A stretch of DNA of 64,000 nt from Penicillus capitatus (Eukaryota > Chlorophyta), in the NCBI GenBank assembly GCA_965649825.1, contig OZ287694.1, positions 620,001 to 684,000 on the forward strand, given 5' to 3'. The stretch's first letter is position 1, and each line of letters opens with the position of its first letter. Below are positions 1 through 10,279 of this stretch, piece after piece. The notes under the pieces were generated by a model. That model made no database searches. It saw only the letters and a program-made list of their open reading frames with translations, and had not been told where the DNA came from. The translations under genes were made by a program, and so were the position numbers.

Positions 1-1150
1 CGACTGTTTGTTCGTTCAGCGTTACGGTTGAGACGAACTTCGTTTTTGGACACGGTCGACCACGAGCGACGTGCACGCTACGACAAGAACAGCACCTGGA
101 CTATAGTCAAGCTTGACGCGTTGTAACGTTGTCAACCCATCGCGGACTGCTGAAAAGATTTTCCATGCAACACATCGTTCGACATGCAAGACAGAATAAA
201 AGAATAACCGAAAGGGCAGGAAAGACGAGTACGAACGGTAGGGTTAAGTCTCAAGCCGATGCTCTTATCCTCCCTTTGTTTTCTGACTCGTCATACAGGA
301 CTGCCCAGAACACAGCTCGTTATCTCTTAATTGATTGCTTGCTATCTGACTAAAAAGTAGGACCGGTCTTTGATCAAGGGAACCATTTTGCTACCGTCAG
401 AACGGCGACATTCTATTCAGATGCAGAGCTAGATGAATTGAGTTGTTTTAGATGTCTAGTCAAATGGGTCATTTTAGGGCGATCGGTTGACTCTACGAAA
501 TCTGAGCGCTGGTGACAGTGCTACATTACGCATTTTCCGATGCCATGATCATTCTGCGCAACGGAAAGTGCACCAGAAGCAAATGGTACGGCGAAGGATG
601 TTGATAGATTGCGTTGTTGAACAACGGCCTTGTCAGTTCGGTTATGCTTCGGTAGTAAGTTGCACTCACTTAAGTTAGGAAAGGAACAAAGTCGGCAAAC
701 TCCTTCTGCGGCTGGGAAACAAGTCATCAAGAAACCTTACCATCTAATACCAATCATACCAAAGACCGTATGAAAAGGCACTGTGAAATGCCCTACAAGG
801 ATACACTTTTAGTGTCGACATGTAACATGGTCAATTGGATGGACTGATATAGGCATCGTTCTCTACAATAACGCCAACGCATAAACGCACCTCGGAGACT
901 TTCAGAAGTATATACCGAATTCTTGTTCTTGGTTATCTGTTTCTTTCTCATTGCGTTTTGTGAAAAAATACAAGAGTCGGATCGATGGCCGATCGCAGAC
1001 TTGGCGTAAGGAAGGTACAATGCGCACGTCAGAAGTGTGAGCATGAATGGTGAATTCTCCGCTCGCGGATCAATAATCCATCCAGAGTGAACAGAAGTGA
1101 AAGACGTCTGGCTCGGCAGATATACAACGAAGAGCTGGAAGGCCACGATA
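1..1150. other. No gene recognised
   Basis: I see only short open frames on both strands with no recognisable motif, no signal peptide and no convincing splice chain. It ends where the 4.1 kb duplicated block begins at about 1151. It could hold untranslated sequence or distal exons of a gene beyond the window edge. Confidence 0.4.
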
Positions 1151-2174
1151 GTCGAATACGAGTTAACACGATCCATTGTGTCACATGACGAATACCGTCA
1201 CAGGAAGACGCTCTGGCATCACGTGCGTCTGGCCCCACTCCTGCCAGACGACACTGGTATTCAGCATCCCGATAGAGGTTTTAGCAATGCTTCGTCGTGT
1301 CCAAGAGATATCCGACAGAAGCCTTTCGATGGTTAGCAGCGTCTGTAGCTGTACGGAATCACGGTCGTGGTGATACGTGCAAACCGTCGTACGAATAAAT
1401 CGTCTGGCGACCATTGATTCGTGTCTTTTGTGTTCGTCTGCTTTGTTCCTCTCCGACCGAGCTGCAAACCACTGCGACTTGTGTGCGGACCACCTTCCTG
1501 TTGTTCGTGCGTTGGTCTGGCGACGCAGTACACGTCCTTCAAACCGATCGCGGAAGGCGGAGCAGAACGCAGTCGGAGGTTTGTCGACGGAGGTCGTCGG
1601 CTGTTTCCGCAGTGATCCGACCCGCCCGGAGAGAACGACGACGGGCAGTGGAACCACGAGCGCGGAGGACGACGTATACTGCGAAGTTTGCGTCCGAAGA
1701 AAAGCAAACTCCTAACTGACGCGTCAGAAACCGACGGGTCGTGCGTCGACTCTCCATGCAAGTAGGCTCTCCTTCGACCGCGCATCGCCTAAGCACGTTG
1801 GTTTCTTCAAGGAGGCTCTGATTCCAATAGATTCCCGAGAGATTGCGATACCGCCCAACGAACAAGGCGAAAAGGGTACCATCACCGCGCACAACATCCT
1901 CAGGCGAAAAGGGCACCATTACAGTTTCCCTGCCAGCGGCGCCCTCGGGAAATCCACGTGAGCCGAGTTAGCCATTATACCCAGGGGGTCAACGCATGGG
2001 CGTGTGTTTCAGATGCAGCTGTCACCCGGTGGTGGCACCTGGCCGAGGCAGCTCTGCGGTGGGATAAGCGGAGTATGCGTGGACGTGGCGTCATTCTGAA
2101 GCGCTGGGCCCGGTCCAAGCCCCTCGCGTTCGGATCTGTCGCCGGTACCTTGAAGGATGCTGGCTTTGGAGGCC

Positions 2175-2248
2175 CCCACTCAGGACCCGCGTTTCCCTTT
2201 TTTCTGTAAGGGTCTCTTGTTAGGGTCTTTTCTTTCGTCCTGAGTGGG
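2175..2248. other. Inverted repeat, 11-bp perfect arms
   Basis: Arms 2175-2185 (cccactcagga) and 2238-2248 (tcctgagtggg) are perfectly complementary across a 52-nt spacer. The same structure is kept in duplication copy 2 near 41520-41600. It sits just upstream of the T-rich tract. It could be an RNA hairpin in a transcript or a remnant of a mobile-element end; no partner protein is visible. Confidence 0.55.
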
Positions 2249-2280
2249 TTTTTCATTTCGCCGTATTAGACATTAGTTTT

Positions 2281-2640
2281 TTATTACTTTGTTAGATCCT
2301 GCTCTTTCTGTTCTCCTTTCTGTGTTTAGTATAGAACCTCTCTTGACTGTGTCTTTTATTTCACTTCACTTCTATGTGTGCTCGGCGACCTTTCTGTCGC
2401 GTTTACTTTGTTCATGTTATGGTTTTCCAATTTTGTTTTTCTCATTCCCTGTGTTTTCCTGTTTGTTACTGTGCTGTTTGGGCTTGAGACCGGCCACCTG
2501 CCTTCTTGACTGTGTGTTTCTCTGTTCGTGTTTTATTGCATGTGTGTTTTTTCATCTATACTGTGTGTTTTGCTTTTTTCTGTCCCTTCTTTGTGTGTTT
2601 TTTATTAGCGTGCGCGCCGCCTTTGCCTCCTTAGCTGGCT
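2281..2640 (+). repeat. T-rich low-complexity tract
   Basis: A pyrimidine-rich, purine-poor stretch with repeated tgtgttt words. It lies between unrelated upstream DNA and the first recognisable exon of the truncated surface gene, which starts after a ctgcag acceptor at 2646. It is conserved in copy 2 (about 41630-41990). It may be a long intron, or the scar where the 5' half of the gene was replaced. Confidence 0.6.
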
Positions 2641-2646
2641 CTGCAG

Positions 2647-4907
2647 GGGGAAAGCACAGTGAAGGTGTGGGGTGAGGCTTTGCACGGGTCGGTGTCCCTG
2701 TCGTGGATGGTGACAGAAGCGGGCCCTGCAAGCTTTCGCTACCCCCCAGGTCAGATCCCTACCTCTCTTCTCGCAACTCTACTCGACATGTGTGTCTGCC
2801 ACTAGGCTGTGGGTCGGGTCGCCGTCCGCCTCCAATGGACAGCTGGCGATATACTTCACCCGAGGGCGCCGCACGGGCAGTGGAAACTAGGTGTTCGCTG
2901 TACGGAGACACAGTATCGAATGTCGCCCGAGGACGACGCGTGTCAGCCGTGTCCTCCGAATGCAAACTGTGCATCCGATAACGTCGTTCAGCCGAACCGA
3001 GAGTACTGGCATCCGTATCCGTGCTCCGTGCACATGCGGGAATGCCTGAGCCAATCTGCGTGCGATTTTGATCGAGAGGCGCAGCTGGTCGCCATCACAA
3101 GAGATATGCACGACTGTGATCTCAACGCGGCCACTGAAAGTGCCTATGCCGAAGAACAATGCAATGAGGTCTCGTTTTCCTTCTCCTAACCCCTTTTCTC
3201 CTATCTCTCGTGAAGCAGGGATACAGAGGCCCGCTTTGTGGTGAATGCAGAAGTGGATACGGTCATACGTCTTCTTGGGACTGCGACCGGTGCGACAAGG
3301 ACCTGAGCATTGCCTACCTAGTTCTCTCTGTTGTCGTCGTCTTGGCACTCAGCAGCTTCGCCATCAAGAGTAGTCTGGGACCAGCTCTATCAAGTGGACA
3401 AGACATCGCGCGGCTCCTTCGCCAAGTGCCAGCACGCAAGCTGATCAGAACCGTTTCTGTTCCGGAAGAACTCCAGTTGGCAGAACTCGGTGGTCCGTCA
3501 AGCAGAGTCGTCTCATCAAGGCGCCAGGCGACCGAGATCGCACGCAGTCATGGAAGCGACGAAGATAGCCAACTGTCAGCCGAACTGGCCAAATGGAAAC
3601 TCGTCGAGATCTTTAAGGTACATACAGCATCAGACGCGGCTCCGTAAAGAATCTCTTGTTTCCAGATCACGATCAATTCTTTGCAGACGATTTCGGTGGC
3701 GACATACATCAGCTCCAACTGGACATCCTCGGCAAAGTCGCTGATCTCGGCAACAGGTAGGCCGCCATCGTCCCGCTTTCGGATAAGGGGCAGAGTTGTT
3801 CGATGGATAGATGTTGTTGGAGGCATGATGTTGAACACGGCGTCCTTTTCCATCGGATGTCTCACTCCGGTGGAGGCCGCCTTCCCCCGGTCCATCCTTC
3901 GCCCGATCGTCGCCATAGCCGTTCCAGTTGCCGCTCTCCTCCTGCACGGCGTTTTCTGGTTCTGCGTGGCGATGAGATCCGCAGAGAGCTGGGAGTATTT
4001 GAAGAAGAGGTGGTCATTGAGCTTCCTTGCAGTTTCCTACCTGACCTATGTCCGGATCACCAAAAACGCCGTGAATGTGCTTTCCTGCGTCCGAGTGCGC
4101 CAATCCATCCACACAGGCGCAGAAAGCACGAGGTATCGCTGAACACAGGCGACCACCGTCAAGTGTTTCGCAGGATCCCATGCCATCCTTGTCAGTGTCC
4201 TTGGCCTACCCGTCCTCCTTTTGTTCACGCTCGGATTCCCAGTGCTGTTGTCGTGGAAGCTGCTGAGAAAGAGAAACCTCGATCCCTCGCACGAGAGCTG
4301 GTTTATGGATGCCACAGCGTTTCTGTATCGGGCTTACGCCGACAGGTTTGTCTATTGGGAGTCCCTTGTCCTGTTTCGAAAAGCGCTGTTGACGATCGTC
4401 GTGGCATTTGGATACCACCTAGGATCGAACCTCCAAGCCATCCTTGCCGTCTGCATACTGACCACGGCACTGTACCTGCACACGATATGTCATCCCTTCC
4501 GAAACGAATCTGCCAGTCTGAATGTGTATGAAGAGGCCGTTCTCTTTTTCTCGAACATTACCTTTGTCATGGCTCTCTTATTCAATGACGATCGGATCGG
4601 AAATGCTCTGAGGGTAGTGCTATCAGTTTTATTTTTTCTGTCGATCTGTGGACTGTTGGCTTTCTTGGGCTTTGTCTTTTCTCAGGCAACCTTTGCCTAT
4701 ATGCGCGTCGTACTGGAAATAGAAGAGGTTCTACAGATCGATGCGCTTGGCAATTTGCGAGTGATGCGCGAGTTCATGATCTTCAAAGTGGCGCAGAATG
4801 TCCCTCGCACGAGAAGCTTCATTCGTAAATCCAAATCCGATGAGGAGCAAGCAAACATTGGCCTGAACGCCAGACGAGATTCGACGGGTTTCTCCTCAGG
4901 ATTGTGA
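2647..4907 (+). pseudogene. 5'-truncated surface beta-helix/multi-TM gene, broken
   Basis: This is the C-terminal half of the family seen complete at 12361-18599. Homologous exons run about 2647-2749, 2806-3168, 3219-3617, 3666-3756 and 3811-4907. They encode the tail of the extracellular part, the Cys-rich module (DDACQPCPPNANC, then PCSVHMRECLSQSACDFD), and the membrane module with the FLYRAY and LTTALYLH motifs. The introns after EEQCNE, after VEIFK and after LISAT sit at the same positions and phases as in the complete paralogues. Defects: a TGA at 4140-4142 replaces the Trp kept in copy 2 and in the 12.4 kb paralogue; a Cys of the CVRC motif is lost; the join at 2749/2806 does not keep frame; no beta-helix repeats or signal peptide lie upstream. 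I call it a decaying pseudogene, possibly still transcribed. Confidence 0.82.
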
Positions 4908-5198
4908 CCGTCGCAAACGATGGCCTCGAGCCTTGTATTCATGTCACAGACGGTTGTCGCGTGTTATGAGAGATCTCTTTGAAAGAACAACACTTTTCAG
5001 ACTGTTGGCTCCCTGACATGCGAAACTACGGTTAACGCGACGTTCAGAATAGTGTCCAAAAAGACGAAAAAGCTATATGAAGATTTCCACTTACATACTG
5101 CTCAGCTTCGCCTTATTCCGACCCCAATCTCGCCGTTCTCCGCCATCTGAGAAACGCGCTTGCGGCCTTAACTGTCGAATCTAGGTTCCTCTTCTTGC

Positions 5199-5245
5199 TT
5201 ACGGCGAGACCTTTAGCCACTCAATCTCTGTCAAGTTTTCCGTTT
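5199..5245 (-). pseudogene. Captured 3' tail of the 44.5 kb small gene
   Basis: Read on the minus strand this gives [14 protein letters not shown] then a stop, matching [14 protein letters not shown] of the complete gene at 44532-44878. The similarity stops near 5245, so the duplication breakpoint falls inside that coding exon. It has no function on its own but polarises the duplication. Confidence 0.75.
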
Positions 5246-5278
5246 GATCCTCGCACTTGTCGACATTCATGCAGTCAG

Positions 5279-5456
5279 TCATGGTGGCATGCAGGAACGT
5301 GATGTGGACAGCATTGGTGTGTCCGATTTGGCATTACCACATCTAACAAGCGTCTCCGCCACTTGTCTGCCACCATATCTGCCAAGGTCGACCTCTACGG
5401 AGAAAACAACGCATTCCTTTGCAGTCTCCTTCGATTTTGCCTCATTCTTTGTCACT
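5279..5456 (-). CDS. Possible minus-strand exon, unknown protein
   Basis: A frame open from about 5456 to a TGA at 5279-5281 has protein-like composition (for example VVFSVEVDLGRYGGRQVAET). A related DNA stretch with the words atcacgttcctgcat occurs at about 8963-8990 in the opposite orientation. No start codon or splice partner is settled, so this may be one exon of a gene or a relic. Between here and 5937 I recognise nothing else. Confidence 0.3.
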
Positions 5457-5937
5457 TAACTAAAAATTGAATAGAGAAGCTGGTGAAATGAGGAAGGCAA
5501 ACCGAAGCGTCAACGTCAGCTCTCTCCCATGGATGTCCGACATCACATCACTCTATACGTCCACCCAAAGGATGTGAAGTGCGAGTCTGGATATAAGTTT
5601 AGACACGCCAGAGCTGGCCGTTGTCTGTCACTGTCATGTCAATGAAATGCGTTCAAGAGAGACGACACACACGAACGACAGTCGCCATCTCGTATAATTC
5701 ATTCAATCATTCGTCCTATCGAATGCGTTCGTCGAACCGCGAGGTGAAAAACATGTCCACCACAAGAACACCGCCATTTACAGCTTTGACGAAGGGAACG
5801 CGAACAGGCCGAATGCTCGAGGGTGACTTCACAGAGTTGAACACTGTGTTTCGATGCATTCAATGATCATAACGGATAGTGTCCGTACGGCACAGCAGCA
5901 TCGTTAACGTCCATCATTTTCCTTTCTCTGCAACACG

Positions 5938-7002
5938 ATGGATGTCATAAGCGCGGCCCTAAAGGTGGCCGAAAGAATCGTCGACCGTGGCGCACTCGCC
6001 GTCACAAACGCCGAGGAGCGCAAACTGCTTGCCTCCTTGGCGGGACAAACGAAGCCGTTTCTGCAGACACTAGAGCAGCTTCACGTGGATGACCCCTCAC
6101 TGCTCGCGGCGCTGGACCTCATGCTCCACGCACTCAATGAAGCAGACCGAGTCATAGAGGACTGTTGCAAGTCCACATGTTTGACAGGGATGTTATTCGC
6201 TTCGCGGAACAGCGATAAGCTGAAGCACGTCGCTCAGAAGCTGCAACACGCGTTGCAACAGGTGCCTCTGGCCAGTCTGCCGATTGTGGGTGAGATGCAT
6301 GAATGCATGCTCGCTCTCCAAGACAACCTTCGCAAAGCCAAGTTCGACAGCGTGGCTGCATCGACGCATCAGACGAGGGTGTGGAAAGACGAAATGGAGA
6401 AGGCGTTCAACAGAAATCTGGAAGGGACAGAAGAGATGGAGACAATCCTCGTTGACATGATGAAGGAGCATTCCAGAACAGTCGAAGCCAAACTGCAGGA
6501 CTTGGCTGTGCTGAAGGATTACATGCGCGAGGCGCGAAGAAATAAAGACCGGCTAATGGAGTACGAGCTAAAGCATATCATCGACGCCATTAATGAATCG
6601 CTTAAGTAGACAGAACAGACCACGGCTTCGGATTTGTCTGCAGAACTTCTTGATCAGCTTTGTTGTTGTCCTATCAGCAAGGAGGTCATGAAGGACCCAG
6701 TCGTGCTGAAAGATTCGGGCGTCACTTATGAGAGAGCCAGCATTGAGGATTGGATGCGACGCGGGAATAAGAAGGACCCCGTAACCGAAACTGAAATCAA
6801 ATCTTACGAGCTAATTCCAAGTCTATTGGCCAAGAGTCTTGTGAGTTTCGCAATTGCAATCGATGGATCGGAGAAACACCAAACCGAGACTAGAAAACGA
6901 CCCCCTCTCGGGGATGGATTAAACAAAGGACGCGGCCAGCATACACGTGCAGAAAATGCTGCCACTTCCGTCTGCATCCATTCCACTATCATATATCATT
7001 GA
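5938..7002 (+). pseudogene. MLKL-NTD-like helical bundle + U-box protein, in-frame stop
   Basis: ATG at 5938 opens 223 codons of helical sequence whose first ~125 residues resemble the four-helix bundle at the N terminus of MLKL and of plant PUB/MCA-type proteins (heptad Leu pattern, CCKSTCLTGML segment). A longer helical stretch follows (DMMKEHSRTVEAKLQDLAVL). A TAG at 6607-6609 then interrupts the frame; directly after it, in frame, comes a U-box (CPISKEVMKDPVVLKDSGVT, then YERASIEDW, DPVTETEI, YELIPS), the fold that recruits E2 ubiquitin-conjugating enzymes. The paralogue at the right end of the window has CAG (Gln) at the same place, so a C-to-T change made the stop. The product is either only the helical domain, a readthrough fusion, or nothing. 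A second ATG for a separate U-box protein is not evident. The frame runs on to 7002, but the part after about 6870 is probably not coding. Confidence 0.8.
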
Positions 7003-7127
7003 TGATGCGAATTTCAAGGTTGAGGAGAGGAGGAAGCGAGGAGGAGACCCAGTACGCGCTGAGTATTTTCCACAGTTCTTTACACCTCTCACGATAGCAC
7101 CGCCGCCTGTCAGAGAAATAAGTCGAT

Positions 7128-8445
7128 ATGAGAAGGCAAGGGCGTAGTAACAAAGGCATGCAGTCGTTTGGAAGCGTATGTTGCAACGACAGGTCAGAGA
7201 CATTCATTGCGATGACTTCGCCTTCGTCCACTTGGCTCATGCCCATTGCACAAGGGAGCACTGTGCTATTAAATGCATTGAACGTGGGAGAAAAGTAAGG
7301 CACGTGTGTTCCGTTGAGGATTTGCCAATGTCGAAGTGGGATGACAGATCGACAAGTACGTGCTGTATGGGATACTTAACCATCGAAGGTTATCTCATCG
7401 TCACGTGATTCAGTTTAAAGAGGTTGCCAAACTATTGCTACTTCATTACAGCTTCTGCAAAAGTGTGACGGGTGATTGACATTCAGGTGTATTTGACCCC
7501 CTCGTATTTGTGCATCGTCACAGAGTATGCTCCGGGTGGCAGTATGTTGGATTATGTCAAGATAAAAGATGATCCCAGCGAGAAGGAGATGCGTTGGTTT
7601 TTTCAGCAACTTATCATCGGTGTGGACCATTGCCATCAAATGAAAGTGGTACGTCCTGAGGTCAAACTCAAAGATGCTTGGCTGGATGGTGGCCGACGTC
7701 CTCTCCTCAAAATCTCCCCCTTTAGATATAATGTGGTGAGCAGTGTCGTTACTGTCACTTTATCATTTTTCGGACGTTCCCTCCTCTGCAGCACGATGAA
7801 GACAATTTAACACCGTTACCTGGAGTGGGTACACCCGTCTACGTGGCACCAGAGGTCATCGCGCCACGACAGGCATATGATAGCAAAGTGCGCGTTCGAT
7901 TGCGCGACATCCAGAAGATGATGATGTGTGGTCTCGTTGTCTACAGAAAGCAAGCGTTTGGTCCTGTGGAGTTTGTCTGTACTTTATGATTTTTGCATGT
8001 TATCCCTTCAAGAACGACAAGGCACGCCATGTCCAGACAATCAGACTACCTCATTCCCTTCCTCTGCTGCTAATCCTGTGTTTTCAGTGTATTTTGGAAA
8101 TGCCGTTATCAATTCCCGAACATCCCGCCATCTCTGCCGATTTGGAAGACCTGTTGCACAAGATGATGGAAAAGGATCCAGAGAAACGGATCGGTATAAA
8201 AGACATCATGGAACATCGCTGGTTTCAAACTGATCTTATAAATGTCGCCATAGACATAAACAAAGAACTCGGCAATCAAAGGGCAAGAAGTCGCTTGCAA
8301 GTAAGATCGATCTGTCCACATCACACCTCTCTTTGATGGAGTCTTACAGAGTGAAGAAGAGGTCCGTGCTATCGTGGAAGAAGCAAAGATTCCTGCTACA
8401 GATAAAGGGCTTAGATTAGACATCGTTTACACAGTAGGGGATTAG
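7128..8445 (+). CDS. SnRK2-like pseudokinase, eight exons
   Basis: Exons 7128-7192, 7255-7294, 7348-7422, 7487-7735, 7792-7887, 7947-8030, 8088-8300 and 8350-8445 join without frame error into 305 residues. The order matches plant-type SnRK2/Snf1-related kinases: AIKCIERGRKID, HVIQFKEVYLTPSYLCIVTEY, FFQQLIIGVDHCHQ, GTPVYVAPEV, VWSCGVCLYFM, KDPEKRIGIKDIMEHRWF, and a C-terminal SEEEVRAIVEEAK like the SnRK2 box. Catalytic residues are missing: HRD reads RPE, the catalytic-loop Asn is Asp, DFG reads SPF, the alpha-C Glu is Gly (YGIL), the second Gly of the Gly loop is Gln (GMQSFGSV) and the subdomain IX Asp is Ser. The VAIK Lys and the APE motif remain. This looks like a regulatory pseudokinase, not a decayed gene, because splice sites and frame are intact. 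The start is uncertain: sequence just upstream reads ISRYEKAR as in SnRK2 N termini but is followed by stops. Confidence 0.87.
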
Positions 8446-9582
8446 ATGCACAGATACATACAAAGGGATCCGGGATTATATTTTACTCGTTTTAATTATC
8501 TGTTGCCGCACTTGCAAAATCACTCAGTTTTGTAAAGACATCCCACTCACTCCCTTGGACATTCAGAATTGGATCTAGCACATCCAACCCTGATTTAGAC
8601 TCCGTTATATTATTGTATTGATGAACGGCTGCAGATTATGTGAAACTAGATCGAGTTCAGTGCGAAACGCGAAGGGTCCGACAGAACTAACTATGCGCCG
8701 TCATCGTAGCTGTCACATGAGTTTCGAAAAAAAGCAGACGATACCTCTTCAGATTCGAGATCAAAATATGGTATCCTATGTTTTGACAGCAAAGACGATC
8801 TACTACCAAGGAGATAATGCGGCGGTCGACCTTTTCAAACAGACCTTCATCCAGCTCCATCTGGAAAGCAAATTCTGGAACGAGTATCCGGTTAGGAAAG
8901 CCCATTGCTCTTGCCAAACGCTGCGAGAATCACCCCCACCCGCATCGGATTCAACGCCGTGCCACATCACGTTCCTGCATCCGGAGTCACTGGCATGTTC
9001 CTTGATGAAACAGATCACACAGCAGTCCAGTACCTCTATCACTCCCATTGACATTGGCCATGACGATCGGATGCACAAGATCATCTCCATGAAGTTATGA
9101 CACCCATTTGCTGTCCACTCCCTAATGAGTGGGCTCTTTTATAGTCCAGTACATTGTTCTCAAACAGACAGAGATCGATGAGAAATCGTTTGCAAGGAGA
9201 CCAAAGACCGGAAATCCAGCACTTTAGCATACGATTACCCCTTCTCCTATAAAAACGGCGCCCTCTCCCCGAACGTCGACTCTTGCTGGACACTGGATCT
9301 CTTGGCTGGTACCATCGTTAGCGGCAAGAGCACGTGGATAACACCATAGACTGATATTAGAGAAGTGTCTCTAAGAGTGGCGTGATCTTCACTGCTGTAA
9401 GTCGTGCGCTTGGCGGAAAAGAGTGAGATACGTGCTCTCCAGCATCTACGTACGCCGAGTGGTTTGATGCAGGTGTATGTTTGTCGTACGACTAGCGGTT
9501 TTTGATCAGACTCATTTTATCTGCAGAACGTTTCTTTGTTCTTCGCAGCTTAGTGAATCGTGAGAATCGACACGTGTTCAAG
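8446..9582. other. Unresolved region between kinase and acidic gene
   Basis: Both strands have open frames at 8618-9100 (plus) and 8687-9090 (minus). The plus strand around 8900-9060 reads protein-like in one frame (for example ITPTRIGFNAVPHHVP and MFLDETDHTAVQYLY). It shares a short DNA match with the minus strand near 5280-5330. I could not build a splice chain and do not assign a gene. Confidence 0.3.
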
Positions 9583-10279
9583 GATGGATGCAATCTGTGC
9601 GATTTTTCTGATGGTGTTCCAGGACACCTACGAAAGAGTGTTTAGCGTTAGGTGTTGTTCAGGGAATTCACGCCGTTCTGTGTGTCACACAGACGCCTCT
9701 GGCTTCTGTATCTGCACCTGATTACGCGAGCGTCATCAGCGTCGCGTTTGAAGATGATTTTGGACTGCAAGAGGCGATAGACTCCGAAGGAGAGATAGAG
9801 ATGCCTCCGGAAGCTCCTGGTTCGCTCATGACCCAAGAGTCATCAGTCGTACTTATCACAACTGCATTGCAGAAGCAATGAAATCGGACGAAGCGCAAGA
9901 GAAGGCTGAGATAGACGTGGACGTCACATACACATACTACGCCCATATCGACTTTGATGTAGCAGATGTGGAAAGTGAAGGGGAAGGAGAAGGGGAGCAC
10001 GATGCCGATGTCGACGTCGCTGCAGAGGAAGTGGAAGAAGAGGAAAAGAAAACAAAGAAGAGACAGAAAAAGAAGAAACCGACGACGATTCAAGTGTCCG
10101 AACGAACCACCCAGAATACTGTCGTGGAAAAAACTCCACAGAAATATCCAAGCACAACTCCCCCAAAGGCCACCAAGGATGAAGGAATTGATGGAGAGGG
10201 GCAACCTGTCTTGTTGGAAAGGAGTTCCAGACCTGATCCACAAGCACTTGTGTACGCAGTAGGACAGCTTGTCGGCTGA
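9583..10279 (+). CDS. Acidic secreted-type protein, family member 1
   Basis: The secure part is two exons, about 9652-9819 and 9873-10279, joined in phase 1. The protein is strongly acidic (EGEGEGEHDADVDVAAEE), then has a basic KKTKKRQKKKK patch, and ends with a motif shared with the genes at 19.1 and 21.4 kb: PPKATKDEGIDGEGQP followed by RPDPQA. A short first exon with ATG near 9583 is likely, because a hydrophobic stretch (GIHAVLCV) lies at the N-terminal side as in a signal peptide, but the donor is not settled. No known domain is recognised. The charge pattern and the apparent signal peptide suggest a secreted or lumenal protein; the function is unknown. Confidence 0.6.

Larger units (their letters stand above)
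1151..5245 (+). repeat. Segmental duplication, copy 1 (derived)
   Basis: Bases 1151-5245 match 40494-44597 in the same orientation, about 39.35 kb away, with scattered substitutions and small indels (I estimate above 90 percent identity by eye). The block contains a non-coding 5' part, a T-rich tract, and the 3' half of a surface-protein gene including its introns, so it arose at DNA level rather than by retrotransposition. At the right edge the copy keeps only the last codons of a neighbouring minus-strand gene that is whole at the other locus, so this copy is probably the derived one. Its gene carries an in-frame TGA that copy 2 lacks. Confidence 0.93.
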
